Below, piece after piece: positions 35,701-44,211 of a DNA stretch of 64,000 nt. Position 1 is the stretch's first letter, and every line of letters starts with the position of its first letter. The DNA is from Magnetospirillum sp. XM-1 (lineage in GTDB: Bacteria; Pseudomonadota; Alphaproteobacteria; Rhodospirillales; Magnetospirillaceae): assembly GCF_001511835.1 (NCBI RefSeq), contig NZ_LN997848.1:1798001-1862000 (forward strand). Direction: 5' to 3'. The position numbers and the translations under genes are program-made. The notes under the pieces are model-generated. The model made no database searches. It was not told the DNA's origin and saw only the letters and a list, made by a program, of their open reading frames with translations.

Positions 35701-36698
35701 GCCGCCCCCGGCACCTTGGCCCTGGTCCGTTCGCGCCACATCACCTGGGCCATGCCCTCGGCCTCGTCCACGGAAGACGCGCGGCCCATGGCGCGCAACG
35801 CGATGGCCATGGTGCCGGCGATGGCGGCGCTGGCCGTCTCGTTGGATTCGGCGCCGCTCCACAGCGCCTTGAGGCGGTCGAGGTCCAGATGCTCCTCGTG
35901 GGGCCGCGCGCCGTCGACCAAAGCGGGCCAGTCCTCGGTCAGCGGCTGGCCGTCCACCAGGGAGAGCACCTCGCAGGCCTTTTCCGGGCGGCGCTCCACC
36001 TCGCCGCCTTCGCCCTTGAACACCGCCATGCGGGCCTCGCCCAACAGGCGCGAGGCCTCCTGATGCACCGGGGCGTAGGCGGGGTGCGAGACGGAAGACA
36101 GCGCGCAGGACGCGCCAAAGGGATTGGCGAGGCGCGCCACGGTGTGGACCGGCGAGCGCAGGCCCAGCTTGTGGCGGAGCTCCATGATGGCGTGCAGCGG
36201 CGGCGACAGGTGTTCCAGCGTCATATAGGCGAAGTTGCCGCGCTCCAGCCGCGCCACCGCGTCGGCCATGGAGGTGCTTTGCGTCAGCCCCAGGGCGGAA
36301 AGGGCCTCGGACGTCCAGACCCGCCCGGCGGTGTGGCCTTCCGAGCCGTGCATGAACACCCGGATGCCGTGACCGGCCAGGGCCAGTGCGGCCAGCAGGT
36401 AATAGGGCAACTGGCGGGTCTTGCCGGCATAGCTGGACCAGTCCAGGTCCACCTTGGGCGCGCCCCGGGGTGGGGTGATGCTGGTGCGGATGGCGGCGGC
36501 CAGCCCGGCGGCCTCTTCCGGCGTCTCGGTCTTGACCCGAAGCAGGCAGAGGAAGGCCCCCAATTGCACCGGCTCCACGCCGCCCTTCAGCACCATGGCG
36601 AAGGCGTCGCGGGCCTCCTCGAAGGTCAGCGGGCGCGACAGGCGCGGCCCCTTGCCGAGAATGCGGACATATTGGGCAAAGGGATGTTCCTGGCTCAC
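35697..36698 (-). CDS. TrpD2/YbiB-like protein (anthranilate phosphoribosyltransferase fold)
   Basis: A 333-residue protein of the glycosyltransferase family 3 / TrpD2 group (PFAQYVRILGKGPRLSRPLTFEEA, LGAFLCLLRVKTETPEE). TrpD2 proteins keep the anthranilate phosphoribosyltransferase fold, but at least one binds nucleic acid instead of making tryptophan. The GTG at 36698 has AAAGGA six bases upstream; an ATG at 36722 is the alternative. Translation of the following CbiA gene is coupled to it, which suggests a joint role, perhaps in siroheme- or nitrite-related metabolism as in some relatives; this is inference. Confidence 0.78.
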   Translation of the reverse strand: MSQEHPFAQYVRILGKGPRLSRPLTFEEARDAFAMVLKGGVEPVQLGAFLCLLRVKTETPEEAAGLAAAIRTSITPPRGAPKVDLDWSSYAGKTRQLPYYLLAALALAGHGIRVFMHGSEGHTAGRVWTSEALSALGLTQSTSMADAVARLERGNFAYMTLEHLSPPLHAIMELRHKLGLRSPVHTVARLANPFGASCALSSVSHPAYAPVHQEASRLLGEARMAVFKGEGGEVERRPEKACEVLSLVDGQPLTEDWPALVDGARPHEEHLDLDRLKALWSGAESNETASAAIAGTMAIALRAMGRASSVDEAEGMAQVMWRERTRAKVPGAA

Positions 36699-36787
36699 CG
36701 GTGATCCTTTCTCGGCTGACATCGAGGGGCAATGATAGTCCAATATCCCCGGGTGTTGGAAAGCTCCTTATTTGAGGGAAGTGTAAT

Positions 36788-37468
36788 ATGCCTTTAACAG
36801 TCGAGGCCGCCTTCAACCGTGCCGCCCGCTCCTATGACGGCCTGCGCCGCCAGTTGATTCCGTGCTTCGACGATTTCTACGGTGCCGCCCTGGATCTGGT
36901 GGCGGAATACGCGCCGCCGGCTGCGCACATTCTCGACCTGGGGGCGGGGACCGGATTGCTCTCCGCCCTGGTGGCCGAACGCCTGCCCGACGCCCGACTG
37001 GTGCTGACCGATCTGGCCGAGGGCATGCTGGCCCAGGCCCGTGAGCGCTTCGCCGGGCGCTCGGTTCCGGTGGAGCTTCGGGTGATGAACCACCTCGATC
37101 TGGCGGAAGAGGGCGCCTACGACGTGGTGATGTCGGCGCTGTCCATCCACCATCTGGAGGATGAGGGCAAGCGGGCGGTCTACGCCGCCATGGCCCGCGC
37201 CGTGCGTCCCGGCGGGCTGGTGCTCAACGCCGATCAGGTGGCGGGCGACACTCCGGAGATGGAGGCGCGCTATTGGACCCACTGGCACGAGTCCATCCGC
37301 CGCGCCGGCGTGTCGGACGACGATGTCGCGGCCGCCATCGAGCGCCAGACCCTGGATCGCCGCGCGCCGTTGGCGCCGCAGCTGGGATGGCTGCGCCAGG
37401 CCGGTCTGGCCGAGGTGGAGTGCCGCTACAAGAACGTCAGCTTCGCGGTGATGGCGGGGATCAGGTGA
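36788..37468 (+). CDS. class I SAM-dependent methyltransferase
   Basis: A 226-residue protein with a complete SAM-binding motif I (HILDLGAGTGLLSAL, near residue 47-61), motif II acidic residue (LVLTDLAEGML) and a post-motif VMSALSIHHLEDEGK typical of UbiE/Methyltransf_25-type enzymes. The acceptor is unknown. The ATG at 36788 has GAGGGAAG upstream. It is divergent from the TrpD2/CbiA pair, and its 3' end overlaps the convergent unknown gene by eight bases. Confidence 0.83.
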   Translation: MPLTVEAAFNRAARSYDGLRRQLIPCFDDFYGAALDLVAEYAPPAAHILDLGAGTGLLSALVAERLPDARLVLTDLAEGMLAQARERFAGRSVPVELRVMNHLDLAEEGAYDVVMSALSIHHLEDEGKRAVYAAMARAVRPGGLVLNADQVAGDTPEMEARYWTHWHESIRRAGVSDDDVAAAIERQTLDRRAPLAPQLGWLRQAGLAEVECRYKNVSFAVMAGIR

Positions 37469-37865
37469 TAGAGGCGATGGCCCGGCGGATGTTGCCGATG
37501 CAGGCCTGAATCCGGGTGACCCCGCCCGAGGTGGACAGGCGGTCGGCGGTCTTCATGCCCCGCCATGCCCGGGTGGTGTCGGCAAGGATCTGACGGATGT
37601 CGTTATCGACGCCTGCCGCATGGCGCAGCAGGCTTTGGCAGTCGGAAACGCAGATGATCAGGTCGGGCCGGATATGGAATTCGGCGGGGGCGATGGGGAA
37701 AATCTTCAGGTACTCGGCGACCGCCAGATCGATCCTGCGGCCGGTTTCGAGGATTTGGTCCATAAGGGCAAGGACGGCGCCTTCGAACAGAATCTGCCGG
37801 TCGGCTCCCTCGGCCATGCCGTCGTGTTCAGCCCCCAAAAAGTCCGGCACCGTTCCGATCCCCAA
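37461..37865 (-). CDS. hypothetical protein
   Basis: A frame of up to 134 residues that I do not recognise. The longest version begins with TTG (37865); GTG at 37850 and ATG at 37817 are alternatives, none with a strong ribosome binding site. It looks mostly helical (LMDQILETGRRIDLAVAEYL, ending GGVTRIQACIGNIRRAIASI), has four scattered cysteines and no signal peptide or membrane segment. Its base composition is nearer to the lower-GC patch beyond it than to the genes on its left. It may be a real small gene, or a remnant. Confidence 0.45.
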   Translation of the reverse strand: MGIGTVPDFLGAEHDGMAEGADRQILFEGAVLALMDQILETGRRIDLAVAEYLKIFPIAPAEFHIRPDLIICVSDCQSLLRHAAGVDNDIRQILADTTRAWRGMKTADRLSTSGGVTRIQACIGNIRRAIASIT

Positions 37866-37896
37866 TCTCGCACAACCTGCGCCTGTTTATACTGGG

Positions 37897-38208
37897 CTAG
37901 TTCCGCCCGATTTCCGGTAGAAGAAGGCCGAGGAAAATAGCGCGTGCGACGGCATGCGCCCGCGTCGCGGCACCAAGCTTCTTCATGGCGTTCAATATAT
38001 GGAAGTTAACACCACCTATGGATATTCCAAGATGGCGCGCAATCTCCTTACTGCTCTTTCCAGACGCAATGAGCTGTAAGACGTCACGTTCCCGCTCTGT
38101 CAGATTACTTTCAACGCTGGAACCGTCCACTTCCGCACCATATAGTGTCAAAACTTCCAAGGGTGCAGAATACTTGTGCCTTAATGGGGCGATCAAGCCA
38201 GATATCAA
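37897..38208 (-). CDS. short LuxR-type helix-turn-helix protein, possibly truncated
   Basis: Up to 103 residues. The C-terminal 65 are a clear LuxR/GerE DNA-binding domain: LTERERDVLQLIASGKSSKEIARHLGISIGGVNFHILNAMKKLG. No receiver or autoinducer-binding domain precedes it, since the frame is stopped two codons before the only upstream start (TTG 38208). LuxR regulators are usually over 200 residues, so this is either a stand-alone HTH protein or the remains of a larger one. The region is of visibly lower GC than its neighbours, which suggests acquisition from elsewhere. Confidence 0.55.
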   Translation of the reverse strand: MISGLIAPLRHKYSAPLEVLTLYGAEVDGSSVESNLTERERDVLQLIASGKSSKEIARHLGISIGGVNFHILNAMKKLGAATRAHAVARAIFLGLLLPEIGRN

Positions 38209-38484
38209 GACCTAGCAATTCAACTAGGGCTAAACCGGGAGGATGATGGGACGTTTTTTGTATGGCCACATTCCAGCATATGACGAACGTCAAGGTTATC
38301 GTAAGTAATCACTCAGCATTGCTATGCCGGTTGAGTCCGGGCGTCGGGGGATTTTCAGGCTTTCATTTTTTGGCCCCGGGCAGGCCTGCCCTTAGTTCTA
38401 AATCTCGCGGAATCGTAATTGTATTTTATCGACAAGCAGCGAATAGATGTGGCTGTGCCGGGGTCGCCGCGCCGGGTTTGGCGG
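38209..38484. other. lower-GC intergenic region without a convincing gene
   Basis: 276 bases between the HTH fragment and the adenylate cyclase stop. The base composition is well below that of the surrounding genes. A plus-strand frame from 38262 crosses into the cyclase antisense and has no ribosome binding site or recognisable domain. It probably holds the upstream region of the HTH gene and possibly decayed sequence. Confidence 0.5.
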
Positions 38485-40731
38485 CTATTTCGTCTTCATC
38501 TCGTAGACCCCGGTCCAGTCGGCCGGCGGCGGGTCGGCGAGATAGTGGCGGCAGCGCTCGATGAAGATGGCGGGCACTTTGTCGGCGGGGGCGGCTTCGG
38601 CCAATTTCTCGTAGGCGGCGATGGCATCTGACCAGCGGCGTTCCTGATAGGCGGCGAAGGCTTCCTCCGTCAGGCGGCAGATCTCCAGGTCCTGCGGCGT
38701 GGGGGCCAGTTCGGGATATCCTTCGCGCATGGCCATCAGTTCATAGACCATGGCGCCGGCCTTGCGCCCCTTGACCGCCACCAGGTCGAGCGGGCGGGCC
38801 AGGACCGTTTCTCCCGCGTCGGCGATCACCGCCTGGCTGACGCAGATCTGGGTGCCGTAGACCTTGTTGACCCCTTCCAGGCGCGACGCGACGTTGACGC
38901 CGTCGCCCATGGCCGTGTAGCTCATGCGCCACGGCGAGCCGATATTGCCGACGATCACCGGGGCGGTATGCAGGCCGATGCGCACGAACATGGTGGGCAG
39001 GCCCTGGGCGGCCCATTCGGCGTTCATCAGGGCCTGGACCCGGCGCGACTTCAGTGCCGCGACGCAGCCGCGCAGCGCGTGGTCGTCGCGCCAGGTGGGC
39101 GCCCCCCAGAAGGCCATCACCGCGTCGCCCACGTATTTGTCGACGGTTCCGTCCTCCTCGGCCACGCATTCGGAAATGGCCGCCAGATGGCGCGAGACGT
39201 GGACCAGCAGGTCGCCGGCCGCCATGCGCTCCGAAAGGCCGGTGAAGTCGGCCACGTCGGTGAACATCACGGTCAGCGTGCGGTTCTGGCCGCCCAGCTC
39301 GATGGGGCGTCCGCTGGCCACCAGTTCGCGCACCAGATCGCGGGGCACGAACATGCCGAAGGTCCGAAGCGCGCGCTTCATCATGTTCATCGAGTGGATG
39401 AGCTCGTTGACCTCGGCGACGATGGCGTGCAGCGCGATGGGGCCGACCAGGTCGAATTTCTGGATCTTCTGGATCTCGTGGGTCAGCAAGGTGAGCGGCC
39501 GGGTGATCCAGCTGGCCAGCAGGGCGACCAGCAGCAATCCGATGACCATGGCGGCAAAGCCGGCGACCACCAGATCGCGGCTGTTCTCCTTCAGCGTGCC
39601 GACGAAATCGTCCTCCAGCACGATGATCACCATCAGCCAGTTCTTGCCCAGGTCGGCGGGGAACGGGTTGAACGAACCCAGGTGGCGCTGGCCGCCGGAA
39701 TCGAAGCTGACGTTGTGGGACTTGTGCTTGCGGTAGGCGGCGAAGGCGTCGGTGATGACCTTCTCGCCCAGCTGGTCGGCCTTGACCAGCGAGTATTTCA
39801 GCCCGTCCTGGCTCACCGTGCGGGTGGCGTCGGGATGGGCGATCAGCTGTTCCTTCTCGTCGACGATGAAGGCTATGCCGGACCGCCCCAGGTCCAGGCT
39901 GGCCAGGAAATCGGACATCTGGTTGGTGGAGACGTTGGCGGCCGCCGCGCCGATCACCCTGCCGTCGGCGGCGAAGATGGGATAGGCGGCGGTGATGCCG
40001 GGCTGGCGGTTGCTGGTATAGACCAGCAGGTCGCTCCAGATCAGGCCCTTGGTGGCGATGGCGTCCTTGTACCAGGGACGCGGGCGGGGGTCGTAGTTCA
40101 GCTCGTTGGAGGTCTCCGTCCCCACGACCTCTCCCGTCGGCGTCACATAGGTCCAGACGTCGGAATACGTGCCCCCCTTGCGGTCGACGACGCGCAGCGC
40201 GAAACGGGCCTTTTCCGGCGGCTTGGCGTCGTGGGCGCCGAACTTGGCCGAGCCCGGCGGAATGGGAAAGGCCTGGAGGAACCGCCCGTCCGCGTCGAAG
40301 GCGAGGTAGATGCTCTGCAATTGCGGCTGGGTGGCCAGGATGCTGGTCATATAGGGGAACAGGCTGCCGTCGCGGGCCTTGGCCTCGTCGATGGCGGCCA
40401 GCCGTGCCGTGGCCTGGACGCTGGTCTCGACAGGATCGAGCAGGGCCATGGAACTGGAGATGCCCGAAGCCGACACCCGTTCCACGAAGCGTCCCATCAG
40501 CTCCAGCACGGATGTGGAGTTCTTGTGGTAGGCGAAGGTCACCAGGGTGACCACCGTGATGCTCAACAGCGTGGCGAACGCCGTCAGGATGTTGACCCTG
40601 AGCGTCAGTCCCTTGCCCCGCTTCTTGCGGCGCCGTTCCGCAGCGGCAGCCGCAGCGGCCGCGGCACCGTTCTCGGCGGCGCCGGAGGGCGCGCCGGATG
40701 GAGCGTCAGGCACGGGGGGCATGGTGTTCAT
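38485..40731 (-). CDS. class III adenylate/guanylate cyclase with Cache sensor
   Basis: A 748-residue membrane protein. An alanine-rich, basic N-terminus (AAAAAAAAERRRKKRGK) precedes a transmembrane segment at about 45-65, a large periplasmic double-Cache domain to about 360 (YDPRPRPWYKDAI), a second segment near 370-395, a HAMP-like linker, and a class III cyclase catalytic domain. Both metal aspartates appear present (MFTDVADFTGLSE and DKYVGDAVMAFWG). A short helical repeat-like tail (AYQERRWSDAIAAYEKL) follows. It should make cAMP (or cGMP) in response to a small periplasmic ligand. ATG 40731 is chosen over a TTG at 40761. Confidence 0.88.
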   Translation of the reverse strand: MNTMPPVPDAPSGAPSGAAENGAAAAAAAAAERRRKKRGKGLTLRVNILTAFATLLSITVVTLVTFAYHKNSTSVLELMGRFVERVSASGISSSMALLDPVETSVQATARLAAIDEAKARDGSLFPYMTSILATQPQLQSIYLAFDADGRFLQAFPIPPGSAKFGAHDAKPPEKARFALRVVDRKGGTYSDVWTYVTPTGEVVGTETSNELNYDPRPRPWYKDAIATKGLIWSDLLVYTSNRQPGITAAYPIFAADGRVIGAAAANVSTNQMSDFLASLDLGRSGIAFIVDEKEQLIAHPDATRTVSQDGLKYSLVKADQLGEKVITDAFAAYRKHKSHNVSFDSGGQRHLGSFNPFPADLGKNWLMVIIVLEDDFVGTLKENSRDLVVAGFAAMVIGLLLVALLASWITRPLTLLTHEIQKIQKFDLVGPIALHAIVAEVNELIHSMNMMKRALRTFGMFVPRDLVRELVASGRPIELGGQNRTLTVMFTDVADFTGLSERMAAGDLLVHVSRHLAAISECVAEEDGTVDKYVGDAVMAFWGAPTWRDDHALRGCVAALKSRRVQALMNAEWAAQGLPTMFVRIGLHTAPVIVGNIGSPWRMSYTAMGDGVNVASRLEGVNKVYGTQICVSQAVIADAGETVLARPLDLVAVKGRKAGAMVYELMAMREGYPELAPTPQDLEICRLTEEAFAAYQERRWSDAIAAYEKLAEAAPADKVPAIFIERCRHYLADPPPADWTGVYEMKTK

Positions 40732-40827
40732 CTGTGCTGGATCACCGGCAAACTTAAACAAGTTGTGACAATGCTACCTCACTAGGTGGGGCGCGTCATC
40801 CGGTTAGACCATAGCAGGAGATCAGAA

Positions 40828-43230
40828 TCAGCCCTGGAATTGCTGGAGCCAGCCGGCCAACTGGTTGGCGGGCATGGGCTTGGCGTAGCGGAATCCCTGG
40901 ACCTTGATGCAGCCGGCGTCCCTGAGGTGCCGTTCCTCGCCCTCGGTTTCGACGCCCTCGGCGACGATGGACATGTCCAGCGCGTCGGCCAAACCCAGGA
41001 TTGCCGAGACGATCGCGGCGTTTTCGCTCTGGTTATTGACGTCGCGCACGAAGGAGCGGTCGACCTTGATGGTCGAAAGCGGCAGCCGCTTCAGGTAGGA
41101 CAGGCTGGAATAGCCGGTGCCGAAATCGTCCACCGAGACCTGGATGCCGATCTCGCGCAGGCGGTTCAACTGCTCGATGGCGCGTTCGGGCTCGGCCATC
41201 ACCGTGCTCTCGGTCAGCTCGATCTCAAGCTGGGCGGGCTGGACGCCGTACTGGGCCATCAGGTCGGAGATGCATTCCACCAGGGCGTGGTTGAGGAATT
41301 GCCGCCCCGAGACGTTGACCGCCACCTTGATGCCGCTCAACCCCTCCTCGCGCCAGGCGGCGATCTGGCGGCACGATTCCTCCAGCACCCACCAGCCGAT
41401 CATGGAGATCAGGTTGCTTTCCTCGGCCACCGGAATGAACAGGGCCGGCGAGACCTGGCCGCGATCGGGGCTGTTCCAGCGGATCAGCGCTTCCACGCCG
41501 CTGGTCTGGCCGGTCTGCAAGTCCACCTGCGGCTGGTAGAACAGCTGGAACTCGCCCCGGACCAGGGCGCGGCGCAGCGCCTCCTCCAGCTTCAGGCGGT
41601 CCAGCGCCTCGTCGTTCATGTTGGAATCGTAGAAGCAGAAGGTGTTGCGGCCCTTCTGCTTGGCCCGGTACATGGCGGTGTCGGCGTCCTTCATCAGGGC
41701 GTTGAAGTTGTCGCCGTCCTCGGGGTAGAGCGCGATGCCGATGCTGGCGCCCACGTGAACCTTGTGTCCGGCCAGTTCCACCGGCTCGTCCAGGGCGGCG
41801 GAGATCTTTTCCGCCACCTCGGCCAGTTCGCTGCTGCTCTGGAAGTGGGTCAGCACCACCACGAATTCGTCGCCGCCCAGGCGCGCCACCGTGTCCGAAC
41901 GCCTCAGCGTATGGCGCAGACGGTCGGCCACCACCTTCAGCAACTGGTCGCCGGCCACGTGGCCGAGCGAGTCGTTGACGATCTTGAAGCGGTCGAGGTC
42001 GAGGAACATCAGCCCGATGCGGCGGCCCTCGCGCTTGGCCACCTCGATGGCGTGGTGGACGCGGTCCTCCAGCAGCAGGCGGTTGGGCAGGCCGGTCAGG
42101 GTGTCGTGGGTGGCCTGGTGGACCAGCAGCTGTTCGGCCTGCTTGCGCTGGGTGATGTTCTCCTTGACCGCCATGAAATGGGTCACGGCGCCGTTATCGT
42201 CGCGGATGGGCGAGATGGTGGCGTATTCCCAGAACAGGCTGCCGTCCTTGGCGCGGTTGCACAGCTCGCCCTGCCAGGTGGTGCCGTTGGACAGGCAGTA
42301 CCACATGTCGCGGTAGAGCGAGGCCACCGTCTCGCCCGATTTCAGCAGGCGGGGATTGCGGCCCAGCACCTCGTCCTCGGAATAGCCGGACACCAGCACG
42401 AAGGCGCGGTTGACGTATTCGATGGCGCCATGGGAATCGGTGATCATCACCGAGACCGGCGCCTGTTCCAGGGCGGTTTCCAGCTTGCGCAGCTGAAGCC
42501 GGCGCTGGTGGATCTGCGTCACGTCGCGCGAGAACATCGCCACCCGGTCGTGGTGGCCGGCGGCGTTGGCGACCGGATGCATGTGGATGTCGAACAGCCG
42601 GGCGCCGATGGCGTGGTGGCTCTCGACGCTGTCGCCCCGGGCCAGGACGCCTTCGATGCCGCGGCGGATGGGGGTGGCGACGGAATCCGGCAGGTGGTCC
42701 CACGCCGGCTGGCCCGGCAGGTCCTCGCCGCTTTTCTCGAAGATGGCGGCGGCGGCGGCGTTGAGCGCCAGGATGGTGCCCTGGGCGTTCAGCAGCACGA
42801 TGCCGTCGGTGGACGAATCCAGCATGGCGCGGATCAGCGCCCTTCCGTCCAGGATGGCCTGTTCCGCCAGCTTGCGCTTGCTGACGTCGTAGATCCAGGC
42901 CAGGTTCACCGCCTCGCCGTTCAAGGTGGCGGGGCGGATGGTCAGCACCGACCAGAAGGACGAGCCATCGACGCGGAAGAACTTCACGTCGGCGTCGACG
43001 ATTTCGCCCGCTTCCTTCAGCTGGCGCACCACCTCGTGGCGCTGGGCGTCGTCGGCGAACAGGCGCCGCGCCGGATGGCCGATGCACTGTTCGCGTGCCA
43101 TTCCGGTGATCTCGCAAAAGCGACGGTTGGCGAACACCACCTTGCCGTCCCTGCGCCGGGACACGGAAACACCAACCGGGCTCTCGTCGAGAATGCCCAG
43201 GAAATCAGTGATTTCGGTCGGAAGGGACAT
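40828..43230 (-). CDS. PAS-GGDEF-EAL cyclic-di-GMP signalling protein
   Basis: An 800-residue soluble protein: three PAS domains (about 10-125, 130-245, 250-370), a GGDEF domain with intact RLGGDEFVVVL near 450, and an EAL domain with VEALIRW near 577, DDFGTGYSSL and AEGVETEGE. Both catalytic centres look intact, so it may synthesise and degrade cyclic di-GMP, with the PAS domains sensing redox, oxygen or ligands. It begins at ATG 43230. It runs in the same direction as the adenylate cyclase, 96 bases upstream of it. Confidence 0.92.
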   Translation of the reverse strand: MSLPTEITDFLGILDESPVGVSVSRRRDGKVVFANRRFCEITGMAREQCIGHPARRLFADDAQRHEVVRQLKEAGEIVDADVKFFRVDGSSFWSVLTIRPATLNGEAVNLAWIYDVSKRKLAEQAILDGRALIRAMLDSSTDGIVLLNAQGTILALNAAAAAIFEKSGEDLPGQPAWDHLPDSVATPIRRGIEGVLARGDSVESHHAIGARLFDIHMHPVANAAGHHDRVAMFSRDVTQIHQRRLQLRKLETALEQAPVSVMITDSHGAIEYVNRAFVLVSGYSEDEVLGRNPRLLKSGETVASLYRDMWYCLSNGTTWQGELCNRAKDGSLFWEYATISPIRDDNGAVTHFMAVKENITQRKQAEQLLVHQATHDTLTGLPNRLLLEDRVHHAIEVAKREGRRIGLMFLDLDRFKIVNDSLGHVAGDQLLKVVADRLRHTLRRSDTVARLGGDEFVVVLTHFQSSSELAEVAEKISAALDEPVELAGHKVHVGASIGIALYPEDGDNFNALMKDADTAMYRAKQKGRNTFCFYDSNMNDEALDRLKLEEALRRALVRGEFQLFYQPQVDLQTGQTSGVEALIRWNSPDRGQVSPALFIPVAEESNLISMIGWWVLEESCRQIAAWREEGLSGIKVAVNVSGRQFLNHALVECISDLMAQYGVQPAQLEIELTESTVMAEPERAIEQLNRLREIGIQVSVDDFGTGYSSLSYLKRLPLSTIKVDRSFVRDVNNQSENAAIVSAILGLADALDMSIVAEGVETEGEERHLRDAGCIKVQGFRYAKPMPANQLAGWLQQFQG

Positions 43231-43386
43231 GGGAGGCGAGGTCTCAGGGAAGGGGCGGTTGAGTCAAATCTAACCGCAAAATGACGAAGTGTCACGACGG
43301 GGATCGGGTGTTCGCCCCACATGGCTTGAATCCCTCCGCCGTGTCCGCCACCTTCAGGTTTTGGCGTTCGCGCAAGGGAGGCGGGC

Positions 43387-44211
43387 ATGCGGCGGATCAT
43401 CCTGGCCCTGATCGTGGTCTTGCTGGCGGATGGTCCTGGGCGGGCGGCGGATTTGCCGCTGTTCGACGCCCACATCCATTTCAGCCACGACGCCCGCGCC
43501 ACCCTTTCCGCCGAGGAGGCGGCGGCCCGGCTGCGCCGCGCCGGAGTGACCCGGGCGCTGGTCTCCAGTTCCGACGATGCCGGCACCCAGGCCTTGGCAA
43601 CGGCGGCGCCCGATCTGGTGGTGCCGGCGCTCAGGCCCTACCGCAAGCGGGGCGAGCTGACCTCGTGGCTGCGCGATCCCGGCAACATCGCCTATGTGGA
43701 GGGCCTGCTGGCCCGCAACCGCTATGTGGCCATCGGCGAGTTCCATGTGGACGGGGCCGATGCCGACCTGCCCAACGTGCGCCGCCTGGTGGACCTGGCG
43801 CGGAGCCACGATCTGTTCCTGATCGCCCATTCCGACGCCAACGCGGTCGAGCGGCTGTTCCGCCACGATCCCCGGGCCCGGGTGCTGTGGGCCCATGCCG
43901 GCTTCGAGCGGCCCGAGACGGTGGCCGACATGATGCGCCGCCACAAGGCCCTGTGGGCCGACCTGTCGTTCCGCTACGAGGTGGCCCGGGACGGCAAGGT
44001 GGCGCCCGGCTGGCTGGCGGTGTTCGGCGAATTCCCGGACCGCTTCATGGTCGGCACCGACACCTACACACCCGAGCGCTGGAAGGACGTGGAAAGCCAC
44101 GCCGCCTGGGCGCGGTCCTGGCTGAGGACCTTGGCGCCCGATCTGGCCGAGGCCATCGCCCACGGCAACGCCGAACGGCTGGTCAGGATGTCTTCGGCAA
44201 CGTCACGGTGA
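43387..44211 (+). CDS. amidohydrolase family protein, probably exported
   Basis: A 274-residue TIM-barrel metal-dependent hydrolase. A signal peptide (MRRIILALIVVLLADGPGRAAD) is followed by FDAHIHFSHD, the HxH metal site of amidohydrolases. Later metal ligands may be in AIGEFHVDG, LIAHSD, WAHAGFE and VGTDTYTPERW. It should hydrolyse a small molecule in the periplasm; the substrate is unknown. The GTD and HAG motifs are like those of the amidohydrolase 2 group. Its 3' end overlaps the convergent kinase gene by 29 bases. Confidence 0.8.
   Translation: MRRIILALIVVLLADGPGRAADLPLFDAHIHFSHDARATLSAEEAAARLRRAGVTRALVSSSDDAGTQALATAAPDLVVPALRPYRKRGELTSWLRDPGNIAYVEGLLARNRYVAIGEFHVDGADADLPNVRRLVDLARSHDLFLIAHSDANAVERLFRHDPRARVLWAHAGFERPETVADMMRRHKALWADLSFRYEVARDGKVAPGWLAVFGEFPDRFMVGTDTYTPERWKDVESHAAWARSWLRTLAPDLAEAIAHGNAERLVRMSSATSR

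Noticed and set aside
38262..38564. 100-codon plus-strand frame in the low-GC region
   Set aside because: It has no ribosome binding site or recognisable domain, and its second half is antisense to the adenylate cyclase gene.
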